A DNA stretch of 64,000 nucleotides, from assembly GCA_003342895.1 (NCBI GenBank), contig PTFA01000028.1, positions 6,264,029 to 6,328,028 on the forward strand, read 5' to 3'. The translations under genes and the position numbers were made by a program. This document shows, piece after piece, positions 15,888 to 27,418 of the stretch. The stretch's first letter is position 1. Each line of letters begins with the position of its first letter. The stretch comes from Casuarius casuarius. Its lineage: Eukaryota; Chordata; Aves; Casuariiformes; Casuariidae. The notes beneath the pieces are model-generated. The model worked only from the letters and a program-made list of their open reading frames with translations, ran no database searches and was not told the DNA's origin.

Positions 15888-17257
15888 CTGCAGATGAAAG
15901 GAGAAAAAGTTGATTATAACTCATTGAAAACCTGACCGTATATACCTTGAAATTATACCTTCGTACATGAATGAGAAAAAATGAATGGTTATAAAATATA
16001 GCTTTCCATTACTAACAGTCTTTAAAAGGTGCTAGAAGAATCAAGATATTTTACTGAAAACAATATAATTCAACACGAAAGATGTACTATTTCAAAAAAT
16101 ATGTTACTCTTGCAATAACATATTTTAAGCAAAACAACACCATACCTCCCCCCTGAGCCAAGAAAGCATTTGTAAAAAAAAATCTGAAGTTTGTTTTTAC
16201 CTCCTTCCACTGTCTTCAGGTGTATATAAATAGCAAAACATGTAAAATTTCTTTTTTTCCTCCTACGCAATGATCTTAGAGGAATGTTGCTATTTTCTCA
16301 CCTAGCAGCTAGGTAATAAAAAATGCAAACCCACAGCAATACTGTATGTTTTAAGAAGAATTTGGTTTCTCTGATACTCAGCATTTTGTGCAATGATTTG
16401 CTGAAAACCACTTTAAGAAACCCATCTGTGACCCATATATCCCTTGTGTTAATCTTAGCATTCTACAGAATAAATTGTGTTCCAAATGCCAGGACTGATT
16501 AAAAACCACATCCCCTTTCTCAATGTCAAAGCTGCATACGTATACCAGTGGGTGCCAGAGAAGATACTGCAGCACTCCTGACTTACTAGCAAGGGGGACT
16601 ACATTGGAATCAGGATTAAAAATCAACCCAGCTCTTTTAGTTCTCTAGTAAGTATAACATTCCTTACGAACCTGCCTCTATGTATAATATGACCGGCTAC
16701 AAAAGACAAATGTTTTTATAATTGCAATGAATGACAAGACAGCTTAATTGTTTTAATACCAAATGATAAAATGATGTGATATCAGGAATTCAATTAATAT
16801 GGTTACATTTTAAAATCTGTTTTTCCTAAAACAATCCAAAACAATGATTTGTAATCACTGTTTCAGGAAATACAAGTGTTATTACAGTATCTCTTTTTAG
16901 CCACAATGTGGTGCAGAGATAGCAAAAATCACAATAATAAAAGAAATGCAACATTTTTAGAATATTATAGGAGAGCTAGAGCTACATATGACAGAATAAA
17001 ATCAAAGCAGAAACAGGTCAATTCAGGAAAAATTCAATTAAGTAAGCAGACAGGTATTTCTACAGGTTATGATTCTAATTACTATAACCATGCACTAAAA
17101 CACAATTTAATTCTAATCTATGAAAAAAAAAGGAAAAAGGAAAACTATTTGTATCAATGACAAAGTAAATAAATCTTAAATATCCACTAAGGATTTTTCA
17201 GCAGCTATCGTAAAGACCAAANTGAATTAGTCTTCCGTAATAAGACTGCAGCTTTAC

Positions 17258-17363
17258 CTGGTGGATCCATTTCTATGTAAAACATCAAGTCTGTGCCACA
17301 ATTTATATCTGTCTTAGGATAGTCTATATCCAGTTCTTCCATATTCCAAACAGTATTGTACAT
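17258..17363 (-). CDS. PIK3R1: PIK3R1 p55alpha-specific first coding exon
   Basis: 106 nt encoding the 35-residue p55alpha head, starting MYNTVWNMEELD and ending FYIEMDPP, then donor CCAG|GTAAAG. It closely matches the mammalian p55alpha N terminus (NCGTDLMFYIEMDPP is recognisable). Joined to the common exon it gives 454 aa. The segment replaces SH3 and BH, leaving an adaptor made of nSH2, iSH2 and cSH2. The ATG at 17363 is the only in-frame start and has C at -3, so initiation context is moderate. Confidence 0.95.
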
Positions 17364-17439
17364 TTGTATGAGTTTCACTGAGTAAGCTCAGATATAAGAA
17401 AAGAGTCAGGCTCTCTTTGTAATGGTGTCTTGGAATTCA

Positions 17440-17500
17440 TTTTAAAACCTATAAGGGGCTGCACTGTAACCTATTACATCATAATCCTCAGCCAATCATG
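17440..17500 (-). promoter_or_regulatory. Possible p55alpha promoter elements
   Basis: Upstream of the p55alpha first exon there is an inverted CCAAT box (CCAAT on the plus strand at 17492-17496) and a TATA-like CTTATAGG (plus-strand CCTATAAG at 17448-17455), about 85-135 bp from the ATG in transcription sense. The spacing suits an internal promoter, but these motifs are short and common. Confidence 0.25.
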
Positions 17501-17745
17501 TCAAAATAATGTCACCAGACCACTCCTGTTTCATCATTTTGTTCTACATTAATCTTAAAACAATTTCGGTTTCAGAAAGAATCTACATTTAGCAGAACTG
17601 CAAGATAAAGCTGGTATTACAAGCAGAAAGCTGAGTGGGCTCCCCTCACGCACGTCTCCATTTCATCTTCCTGACTCTCTGCTGCATGGTACAGTCCAAT
17701 CCTGGCAGGATGACAAAAGGCTGATAGGCTGCAGCACGTAGCTTC

Positions 17746-17784
17746 CACACACACGCGCACACAGCACATGCACACGCACACGCA
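17746..17784 (+). repeat. CA-rich microsatellite
   Basis: Imperfect (CA)n interrupted by CG (ACACACACGCGCACAC then GCACACGCACACGC), about 400 bp upstream of the p55alpha exon in transcription sense. Confidence 0.8.
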
Positions 17785-17931
17785 GTGGAGCTCCGTTTAT
17801 AGATAGGTAGGTCACTTCTCAGTTTCACTATCCTCCTCAGATGCATGAAGTTTACCATTCAGAAAGCTTTAATAAGCATGTGCACCTACTGCACACATAC
17901 AAAGATGGGAAAGGGAATTAGAGCATGGCTC

Positions 17932-17993
17932 CGTGTGTGTGTATATATCTGTTATACACATACATACACGTATATGTATATACATATATCCAC
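17932..17993 (+). repeat. TG/TA/CA compound microsatellite
   Basis: GTGTGTGTGTATATAT followed by ACACATACATACACGTATATG and TATACATATAT; alternating purine-pyrimidine throughout. Confidence 0.8.
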
Positions 17994-19427
17994 ATAATAA
18001 AACGCTAATTAGATTTTTAAATTTTACAAATTTCTGTAATTTTATGGACACAAAGGTCTGACACATTTGCTATTACTATATAAAATGTACTTATTACAGA
18101 GACATCTTTTTTATCTGTATCATTTTGTAATGCAATACAATAGTAATCATCTGGAATAACTAATTTTGAAATCTAAAAATTAAATATTGTAATCTTGCAT
18201 TCAGGATGTCACCGAGACTTTCCTAAACCACGGAAGAAAGTCAGAACTGAGAAAGATCTTGAATAATAATTTTGCTGAACATAAAAAGCCAGTCTGTCAG
18301 GATACAATAAGATTTAGTCTGCCTTTTCACACTGTTTCTCTACCCTATTCTCACTGAGATATTTATCACGTTGTTTTTAAAAGCAAGAGTCCTTGTCAGT
18401 GTCTTCTTCCTAACTTGACTTTATGTCATCGGTATCCTCCTACTATTTAGAAATATTCTTTCTTAACTTCCCCCCATCACTGACTGTGAGTCTCAGACCT
18501 CTTGGAAGAAACCTGTGCAGAACATACTACCAATTCCAGAGCAGAATGCTATGTAGAGCAATCTGAATGCTTTATATTCACTATAATCTATGGGGGCAGA
18601 AAACCAGATACCAAAAATAACCACAACAAAAAGTAACTGTAGCAACTATCAGCGCCTACATCATAAGAAATCCTGGTGCAGCTGAAATGTGCCCTATCTC
18701 ACAAATACTCATTAAAAATTAATACAATTTATACCCTTCCCAAATATTTCACACATATCTACCCTCCCTCTGTGCCCCTCGCTAGCTCACCTGCTTTAGA
18801 CAAGCATCAACATGTAAGAACATGGCTGGAGTACCAACAGCAACAAAAAAATACATGCTAGTTTGCTTAAATGTTAAGCTTAAATTCATTTTCCCCTCCC
18901 TGTTTAGGTAGACATGTTCCAAAGATTCCTTCCATTTCCAAAGTGTAATAAGATACTTACGACCATCCCAGACACAAGTCCAAACACTGAGCTTGAAGGT
19001 TTAGCCCACCTGCTACCCAAACACTTGAGTTGCCAAAGTAATTACTTAAATTAGGTTATAAAAGATTTCTGACAAAGACTATATTGCTGCATTTAAATTT
19101 AACAAGGGATCAGTAAGATTTTTTTATTCCATTGAATAAAGGCTTTCAGAAAAAATAAGTCTCCAGGGTTTCAGTGGTGGCCAAATTCTGGACTGCCCAC
19201 ACTTGTATAATCAGGTTACTGCTCAGCTCAAACTAACCCAACTTTCAGGCAGAAAAAGGCAGGAGACAGATAGCTGATTTTCCATTGCCTCTGCATAACT
19301 TGGAGAGGTACTGAGGCACTTGACTTTCTTTTTCTTAAGACCATGAAATCTCTACCTGGTAATCAGTTACAGTAAAGTACTTCCACAAGGTGATGAAGAA
19401 AGCACACAGAAATTCAAAATCACTTAC

Positions 19428-19443
19428 TTTGTAAATTATGCAT
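19428..19443 (-). CDS. PIK3R1: PIK3R1 p50alpha-specific first coding exon
   Basis: Only 16 coding nucleotides: ATG CAT AAT TTA CAA A, then the consensus donor GTAAGT. Spliced to the common exon at 15887 they read [14 protein letters not shown], the N terminus of the short p50alpha isoform (424 aa in total, as in human). The A before the donor joins CA of the next exon to give Thr, where p85alpha and p55alpha have Ala. The transcription start and the extent of the 5' UTR cannot be read from the sequence. Confidence 0.9.
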
Positions 19444-19769
19444 CACAACTGCTCGCCCTTGTAATACAGCCTGAAAATACAATCCAATAACCTGAAAATT
19501 AAGTGGTTTCCTCTTACAGAAATCTTTCTAAAAGAAAAAACTCTTTTTATTAGGAAGTTTCTCTGAAGCAACTAAGCAAAAAATAATTCTGAAAAAAAAG
19601 TCTATGCTTTCCAATCAATGCTCCATAAAAATCACTAAAAAAGCTGTAACATGCAGTCAGAAAATCCAAGCCTTCTCTCTGTTCTCAACTGCGCAAAGCT
19701 CTGTACTGTGCAGAAGGTATCCGCTTACTCTGGTTCATCATTAAAAAGTGAACCTGACTTTAGTACTGT

Positions 19770-19799
19770 AAAAAAAAAAAAAAGAAAGAAAGAAAGAAA
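19770..19799 (+). repeat. Poly-A followed by (GAAA)n
   Basis: A run of about 14 A, then four GAAA units. It could be the tail of a retroposed sequence, but no flanking element is recognised. Confidence 0.75.
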
Positions 19800-21579
19800 C
19801 CACCCTCAGTAGCTTGCACGTCTCTCTCAGATAATGATCTCAGTTTCATGATTAACTTGGGCAGGTTCAAATATTTGCTGAGCCAGGGATTTCAGGTGGG
19901 GGAGGGGGAGCCAGATTCAAAGGAAAAGTTGTCAATCAGCGAACAAGTGGCCAATGCAGGACGAACTTTCTCATTTTAGCCCAGTAAATGAGAAGACCAT
20001 TGTAAGAGGTCTTAAAATAGACTCTGTAACTGGCTGCTGAGTGCAATATTAAAGTTGAGAAAAGCACTATGAACAGCCGAATACAGGAAGTGGCTAACTT
20101 AGTTCAGAAAAAAAGTAGAATCAAAATCTTCCTTGAAAAGAGCTGTACCTCTCAGAACAGCCCTGTGCAAAGCAGCTTGCTTGCAAGCACAGCAGCACCT
20201 CCTACGCACTTATGCGAGATCACAAACACACGTGTTGCTTGAAGACCCTTAAAACGAAGTGGTGAGACATTTCATCCATTTCAGATAAACCAAAAACACT
20301 AGAAAAAACACCTGTCCATATCCATGGTGTTTTCCAGGACCTCAGGGTTGTTCTTTTCATTTCTTGGTCAGGCATGTGGGAAAAGGGACTGTACAGAGAC
20401 GGAGCACTTTAGGTTATACGTATTTCCCTTGCTGTAGTGTTTGGTGGAGTATCACTTGCTGAAGAAATGAAGCACCAACTAAAGAGCCTGTTCCCCTCTG
20501 CCTACACCTGCTGACTTCCTTACTAGCTACACTTTTACATGGAAAAAATCAAAAGTGAAAGGCGAAGCAGACCAAAGGGTTCCTTTCAGAGAAAGGCAGG
20601 AAGTGGATCAATATTTTCTTCTGACTTCTTGTTGGAAGCAGTGAGAACCTCCAGTAGCTGCTGTCTTCCTGGTGGTCAGCTGCAACTCCCTTATGTTACT
20701 GAAAGCGTGTCGCAAAGTTTTCACCTCCCTCCCCAAACACTCCACTTACCAAATCATCCTGTGCTACAAAATACCAAACCTACCAAAACCCGCTTGTGCC
20801 TTACAACAAAATCCCAAGTATCTGCAGTATATTTTCAGTGTTTTATAGCTGATTGAATAGTTTCACCTATAACAATTCTTTACTTTTCTAGTTTTAGCCT
20901 TTGCCTACTAAAACAATTGTCAGTTCTACATATCATTTAAAGCACCATAGTCATAAAAGTACAACCTACTTCAAACGGAGATCATAATCTGTGTTTCTGA
21001 ACTAATGACAGTACACAGGAGAAAAGTCCAACTTTTGACAGTAACTGATATGCCTCCTATTACCGTTAGAAATTACAGAAAGGGGTGATAACATTTTTTG
21101 GTTTATAGGACCACAGTATACAAGTGTATTCTGAAAGGAAATCGGCTAATGATGACAAACAAACTCTGGTTCACTTAATTGTTTATTATTTTAAAAAGCA
21201 CTGATACCTACGCAGAGATAAAAGATAAGCTTTTGAAACTACTGAGGGTGTTCCTAAGTCTGAGGTTTTTTTTTTTCTTTCTGATCTCAATGCCCTGTGC
21301 AAAAATGAGTTGGATCACATGTCTGGTCAAAAAAAGGTACTGATGTGCACACACCTGCATTTTCACCCAATTGCCCCATCTTAACTTTTATTTAAATTTA
21401 AGAATTCACCAGCTTGAGTGGTGCTCATTAGATCTATAGATTTGTATTTGCAGAAACTCAGGGGCCTACTACTTTTTTGTGTCATACTCAAAGCGTCCTT
21501 CTGATCTATAAAGGATTTTTTTTTTCTAAAAATGATGCATGAAGCAGGACAAGGAACTGATCGGTATAGAGAGGTTTGC

Positions 21580-21640
21580 ACGTGTGTGTGCATGTGTATG
21601 TATAGGTATATGTACATACATACACATACACTCACACACA
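21580..21640 (+). repeat. TG/TA/CA compound microsatellite
   Basis: CGTGTGTGTGCATGTGTATG, then TACATACATACACATACA and CTCACACACA. Alternating purine-pyrimidine, partly self-complementary. Confidence 0.75.
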
Positions 21641-22489
21641 TTTATAATATTAATCTGTAAAAACTTCTAGCAATGCCAATACATGTTACTTCAGTTTCAC
21701 CAAATACTTTTAATTAGGTATTAAGAAACATAAAGTATACACTACTGCCAAAATCTAAACCAAGAATTCAGTATTGCTAGGGCTGGAGATTATTAACAAT
21801 GTATTTTGCTCCCTGTTAAATCAGGTATAAAGCACATGATTTTTATTAGCTTAGAAGGGGGGCCCTCTGCCGGGTGAGGAGCAGATGCGCAATACACTGT
21901 ACAAAATCAATTCTTCCCTCACAGACTGTTCTCTGCACATGCCAAAATCCTCTTAGCGCTGGCTGACGATCCAGCCAGACTTGGGAAATTATGCAAAAAA
22001 GTCCTGATAAGGGACAGCATTCTTACATATTCTGTTGTGCCCCCGAGACACTGCAAGCCAGGACTGCGGCTGATCCGGACCAGTGCAGTCAAGGGGAGCT
22101 TTGGAGCAGATTTCAGGAGGAACAGTACTGGCCTTTACTTTCCCCTGTTTTGGTTATTATTCTATCAAGCTTGCTATATTATGTTCAGCTAAAAGCAAAG
22201 CGCCTGCATTTTGGCTGTGCTGCTACGACTCTCACCCAAACCACCACCAAGTGACCAGTTAAGTATAAGGCAGGCTCATGACTTCATTTATTCTAGCTAG
22301 GATCCTGTGAGTAGTAGTCCTACCTCTTCACACTTAAAACCTGTGGTATTTTACAGCTGGAGCCATTATTTACAATGTTGTTTACAGGCCTGGAAAGGAG
22401 GAATAAGCTGTGATGGACAGCCTAGAAGAAGTAGCTCAGCCTGAGTTAGTGCGCAGGCCATCGAGGCTTCAGTTTGTCACCATGAGATA

Positions 22490-22880
22490 GGAAGTGGCCG
22501 CAGTGGCTGCAAGACCTCCTCCTGTCCCCCAAAGCCCTTCCTTCCCACCATCCCAGGGGCTCTGCATTTCCACCGCGGTCCCACACCAGACCCACCATTT
22601 TCCCTCTCCTTCTCTACTTCCCTGCAATAACACACACCTTCACCTCGCATACCCATGGGCCGCTCCGCACTCCTCAACACTCCCCCAAGAAGACCCTGAT
22701 TTCCCTGTGTTCTCCCCCAAAACCGCCCCGAACCACCCATCTCCCCACTTTTCCCTGTGTGACCTGCCAGCTGGCCGTGAGCTAGCACTGGCCTCGCACG
22801 ACAGCCGCCTGGCAGGGGCCCTGGGCGCTGGCTGGCCGGTGGGCCATGCCCCAAACGGTCCCATGCACGGCTCTGGGGCC
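22490..22880. other. GC-rich islet in the BH-to-common-exon intron
   Basis: About 400 bp of C-rich (plus strand) sequence. Open frames exist on both strands (148 codons plus, 125 codons minus), but the composition explains them and no family is recognised. It lies about 3 kb upstream of the p50alpha exon in transcription sense. Confidence 0.4.
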
Positions 22881-25800
22881 TGCTGCTGCTTCACAATCGT
22901 CAAAAATGAACTGAAAAAGTTTCCAGCCCTGTATGCCTAAAAAGAACTCATAGCCCACTTTCGACATATACCTCTAAAAGCACACACACCATCATACCTT
23001 TAATCTGTTCTGTGAGATTCTGTTAGGTATAGTCTGTCATAATTAAGATTTTTTTCTTCTAATACTACTGCTTCAAATGGCATATTTGAAGATGTGCACT
23101 TTGTTTCTGACTATAAAATCAGCATTACTCTTTAATGTTTCTGTGGCTGTTCATCAANTTGGAGTGTTAAAATGGGATGCTAAATCATCTAGTTTGTCCA
23201 CTAAGCCTAATCATCCATTGGGTCTTTGACTGATTAGCTATAAAGAATGACAGGAATCAGAAAATGGATCTTATTACTGATTATTCAAAACATCAACCAT
23301 TTTCATAATCCTAGTTGTCTTGCAACATTATTTTGTCTTCACATACTACAGACTTTAACTTCAGTAATTTAACTTCTTGTGCAGGACTAGACTCTATTCT
23401 GATTCACGCATAAAAAAGCATAGTTTCCCATTGAACACTGTAGCAAGGAAAAAATCAGTCCAGAGTTGTGCAACAAAAAAATCGAGTAAGGGCCTAACAA
23501 TAACTCCTGGTTTTGCACTATGAACTGTATAGCATCACTGTAGCCATAAAATGTCCAACTTAGGATGTTGGTCCTATTTGCATACTTTCTGCTGTTTGGA
23601 AGCAAGAAGGATAATTATTGGGTGATGTGATGAGAAAACAATCAGAAGGAAAGAAATCTGGCAGCACTAGCTTACCTGTTATCACTTAGTTGTCATTAAA
23701 TTATTTTCAACAAATAAGATTCTTTCTGTTTAAAACCCCTTAAGTTATGAACTTAATGAGAAATAAGTTATCTTTTCTAGGATTGTTCCTTTATTATAAT
23801 GTCTCAAAACATTTTTGATGGAAGGTCATGCCACTGTAAACAACAATCTTGGAGCTGATAATTTTGAAAAATATGTCTCGCAGTCTTCTATAAGAACTAT
23901 AAAAACTCAGCACTTAAGACAATCACATGGCTGATTTTGGAGCTGAAAAATAGATTNGATTCCCAATCCTGTAAAGAATTATTTAAGATTCTGTAAATAC
24001 TCAACTTCTGAAAACTATTCAAGTGCTTTATAGGCCTTAGAGCAGAAGCTAGTTAACTATAGGCTATAAAGTTTGAAAATCTGCATCTAATTTTTTCAGC
24101 ATACTAATAAATGTGCAAACGCTCTACTAAAATACATTCTCTTGTCCAGAATGGACCTTGAAATACACATGGAAGGAGTTCTTTTTTTGTAATGGATCAC
24201 ATGAAAAATCCCAGAAGGACCCTCAGAACAACCAACTGCATTACACATTATTAATTCGTTCATAAGTTTGATGGATATAGCTGCATTTCAAGGGCTCCAG
24301 TGAAACAGATATTAAGATACTCTCAGGATGACTAGACTCCTTGTCCTCATTGGCAGTTCTGACATCAACACCTTTCACTTATATATTTTACTAGTATAAA
24401 GCAACTCATGACTAAATGCAGCTAACTGATCTCTTAAGCGCAGCTTCAGAAATTCTCACTTCTTGACCCTTCCTCTGTATCCCCTCACTCTACTACTGCC
24501 TCAAGCTATGTAAGCTTACATTTCCAAAAGTGTTTTTAAACATATCATTTCAGAAAGTGCTATTATCAAAGTCTTTAGAATATTAGATGATTCAGTAATG
24601 TATTTTGCTTTTTTAAGGCTTATAACTTATGGCAAGGATAAAATCATTCTTTAACAATAAGCAGTTATTTGCTGACTGTTAGTTAAAGAAGACAAGTAGG
24701 CATTAAAAGTTTGGACTCTCTTATTTTTTATGAAACGTTAGGAAGAAAAAATATACAGTGGTGCTAGAAATGCTTGCTTTAACTATTTTGAGAAAACTGA
24801 ACAAAAACAAATAGGTATAAACTAGCTGAGAATAAATGTACACTAATTATTGGGAAAAGGTTCCTAATTACTATAGCCTGAGAGGTTAGAACATCCTTCC
24901 GAAGTAGTAGGAGCAAAAACCATAGCCATTTAAAATTGATTTTCATTAGTTTATGAAGGAAATTATACTGTGTTCCTACTCAAAATAAGAGAAATAATGC
25001 GTTCTTCTGCTACTGTTTTTCTGCCGCTGTGTTCTAGCTCTTCAAATCTTAAACAGCCCTGCAAATCCTACTGACATGAACTTTACCTTGTACTTTTAAG
25101 AGAGGTGGGAGAGCTACAACATGCCTGATGCTCTGTTCACCAGGCCCTAGCCTTTGTTAGGATATTCTTTCTAATAAGCTGTAAAAAGGATTACTTTAAG
25201 CTACCACCTAAGGTCCCGTGCATTAACAATTTCCTTTGCACACAGTTGGCAACCCTGCTTTGCTCATACCAAATATTTGATTTAAAAACAGGGGGTTTTG
25301 CATAAATTAGAGGTGGGTTTGTTGACTAAACTAAATGCACACTCATAGAGTCAGAAAAAGTGTCATCTAATTTTCCTGAATAGGGTGTTAATATTTTCTG
25401 CACTGTTTACTGATATTGACAAATAAAGCTCTCAAGACTCTGTATTAAAAATTATGTATAAGTAAACAAAGAGTCAAATCCTAATTTATTCAGATGATCT
25501 GTGTGGGATACAGTATTTTCAAGAAAATTTGACTGGGGCTACAGAGTGAGAGATAAGTAAGATCTTCAGAATTTGCCCCCTCCTACACACTTAATGATAT
25601 GCATTCTATTGGTTTGCAGGTATTAAAAGTTCACAAATTCCTATTCAATGCTTAATGAAAAAGCAGCAGAAGTCCTAAGGGTATAAAAACTATGGATTCT
25701 GAAACGATTTTACTGCAAAATTTCATATAAAACAAACGCTGCACACATATAAACCACTTCTACACAGTTCTGTAATTATGCGGTTGTGCATTAAGTTAAT

Positions 25801-25899
25801 TTAATTTAAAAAAAATAGAGTATTTAGTGTCCTTATGTTGAATTTTAATATTTAAGAAAACAAGCGTATATAACTTTTTAAAGTACAAACAATTTTTAC

Positions 25900-25979
25900 C
25901 TGGTACAGGCTGTCTCTCATTCCATTCACTGGTGATTAAAACCTCTAAGATTTTTATGTGGTGTTCAGTATTATCAGAG
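25900..25979 (-). CDS. PIK3R1: PIK3R1 p85alpha coding exon 6 (end of BH domain)
   Basis: 80 nt, residues 279-305, from [15 protein letters not shown] to NERQPVP. It closes the BH domain and leads into the second proline-rich segment. Acceptor CTTGCAG, donor CCAG|GTAAAA. It is the last p85alpha-specific exon: a 10-kb intron follows that contains both alternative first exons. Confidence 0.96.
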
Positions 25980-26185
25980 CTGCAAGAGATGGATTAAACA
26001 ATAAGAACCAGGAAAAGTATAAAAGTTTACATTAATATTACTCAAAAAGCACTGCAAAAATTTATAAAAATTCCCTCCAGAAAGCACAGCAAAAGTAAGG
26101 TCAGAGAAGTAGTTTATTCAACTTACTTTTGTATGTAGCTAACCCATGTTTACAATATAGAATATAATAAAGATGTCCCACATAC

Positions 26186-26387
26186 CTTGCTATCTGGAAT
26201 TTGAAAAGCAGAGGGCTGAAAATTTCAGCTAGAGACCTTGCATTCAAGAGATTTTTGCTGGAGGCTTGACAAAGTCTGAGGAAATGTTTGAGCAAATATT
26301 GGAGTGTGAGCCAATACTGGGGAGGTATATTTGGAGATCTGATGAGTTTCTTCAGCAACTGAGCATATTCCTCTGAGCTCTGCACTT
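26186..26387 (-). CDS. PIK3R1: PIK3R1 p85alpha coding exon 5 (BH domain, residue 274 region)
   Basis: 202 nt, residues 212-278 plus two bases, from [12 protein letters not shown] to LLFKFQIA, including SSKNLLNAR and the EIFSP motif typical of RhoGAP folds. Acceptor GTTTGCTTGCAG, donor GCAAG|GTATG. Residue 274, Arg in human and reported as important for Rab GAP activity of p85alpha, is Lys (AAA) here. Confidence 0.96.
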
Positions 26388-27286
26388 CTGCAAGCAAACA
26401 GATAAAAGGCTCTTGATATCAGCACAGGAACATTCAACCAGTAAAATGAAACTGTATATAACTTCTTTGGAAGCATCAATTTTACAGAAAAAAAAATATA
26501 AATTCTGTCCTTCATTAGTGCCGTAAGACTCTCTTCTTCTTCTGAAAAAAGTGAAATGCTCAGAGAAAAGTAAAGAACAAGTATTTAAAAGTCAAATGGA
26601 AACAGATACGCATTTTGGTAAAAACCACAATGTGTTCAGAGTGTACTGGTAGAAGTCTGTCTTATGTTTAGCGTCACACATGATTGGGTAATTCTGAGAT
26701 GCACTAGATAAGTCTCACAGGTGCTGTTCTAGCTTTGAAGGTTACCAGTAACAATATCCTGTCCTGAGACATACAACAGAATACTTGGCCCATGTGCTGA
26801 AAGCCTGTAAGCTGCACTTATTTGAAATGACCACTGTGTAGATGATGAATCTTATATGCATGTATTTGTCACTTCATAATCTGTAACTCCCAGCATACTG
26901 CAGAACATCATGACCTCTAATACATTTACTTTGTCAGCACTGATAAAAAGTTAAAAATTAGCTTTCTGCATACAGATAAGTCCTTGATTCCTCCCCACCG
27001 TTTCTTCTGTAGCCATTCTACTTTTTAAAAGTCAGAGAACTGTGTTAACCCTTATATATTTCATTATGTTTGCATAAATAGAGAAGTAAATAATACATCT
27101 CTCGATCTGAATTGAAGCAACTTTCATTAAAATCAGTGAATGTATATATTTTTTCTGAGATTCTGCTAGGGTGTGCAGAATCCTCTACATATTTTGTGGG
27201 AGACAAAGCAGCAGCTGAATCACTGGATACTCAGAATTCTAACAAAAGCTTTTTCATTTGATGTTTGAAATATTCGATATTCGTAC
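26388..27286 (-). other. Intron within the BH domain coding region
   Basis: 899 bp, GTACGA...CTTGCAG, phase 1. Nothing else recognised. Confidence 0.9.
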
Positions 27287-27418
27287 CCTGAGCTGCAGAA
27301 ATCATGTCACTGTAAACAGCTGCTGGAATGATGGGATTTGGCAGGTCCAGGAGATACCTCTTGAGAGCGTCTGATAAAGTGTGCACATCGAATGTCTCTA
27401 AATCCAACGAAGAGGCAT
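27287..27418 (-). CDS. PIK3R1: PIK3R1 p85alpha coding exon 4 (BH domain)
   Basis: 132 nt, residues 168-211, from [15 protein letters not shown] to DMISAAQ, including the conserved core [10 protein letters not shown]. Acceptor CTTTCCCTTTAG, donor CAGG|GTACGA. Several substitutions relative to human fall on either side of the conserved core. Confidence 0.96.

Larger units (their letters stand above)
15888..25899 (-). other. 10-kb intron hosting the p50alpha and p55alpha promoters
   Basis: Intron of p85alpha between BH and the common exon. It contains the p55alpha exon (17.3 kb), the p50alpha exon (19.4 kb), CA/TG-type microsatellites at 17.75, 17.94 and 21.6 kb, a poly-A/GAAA tract at 19.77 kb and a GC-rich islet at 22.49-22.88 kb. 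The remaining stretches (15.9-17.2, 19.8-22.4, 22.9-25.9 kb) are AT-rich with no gene or clear repeat. Confidence 0.85.

Noticed and set aside
18676..18861. Short frame in the intron near the p50alpha exon as another alternative first exon
   Set aside because: Wrong strand and no donor joining it to the common exon.
22494..22940. 148-codon open frame
   Set aside because: Lies in a C-rich islet with an overlapping minus-strand open frame of similar length; no recognisable domain.
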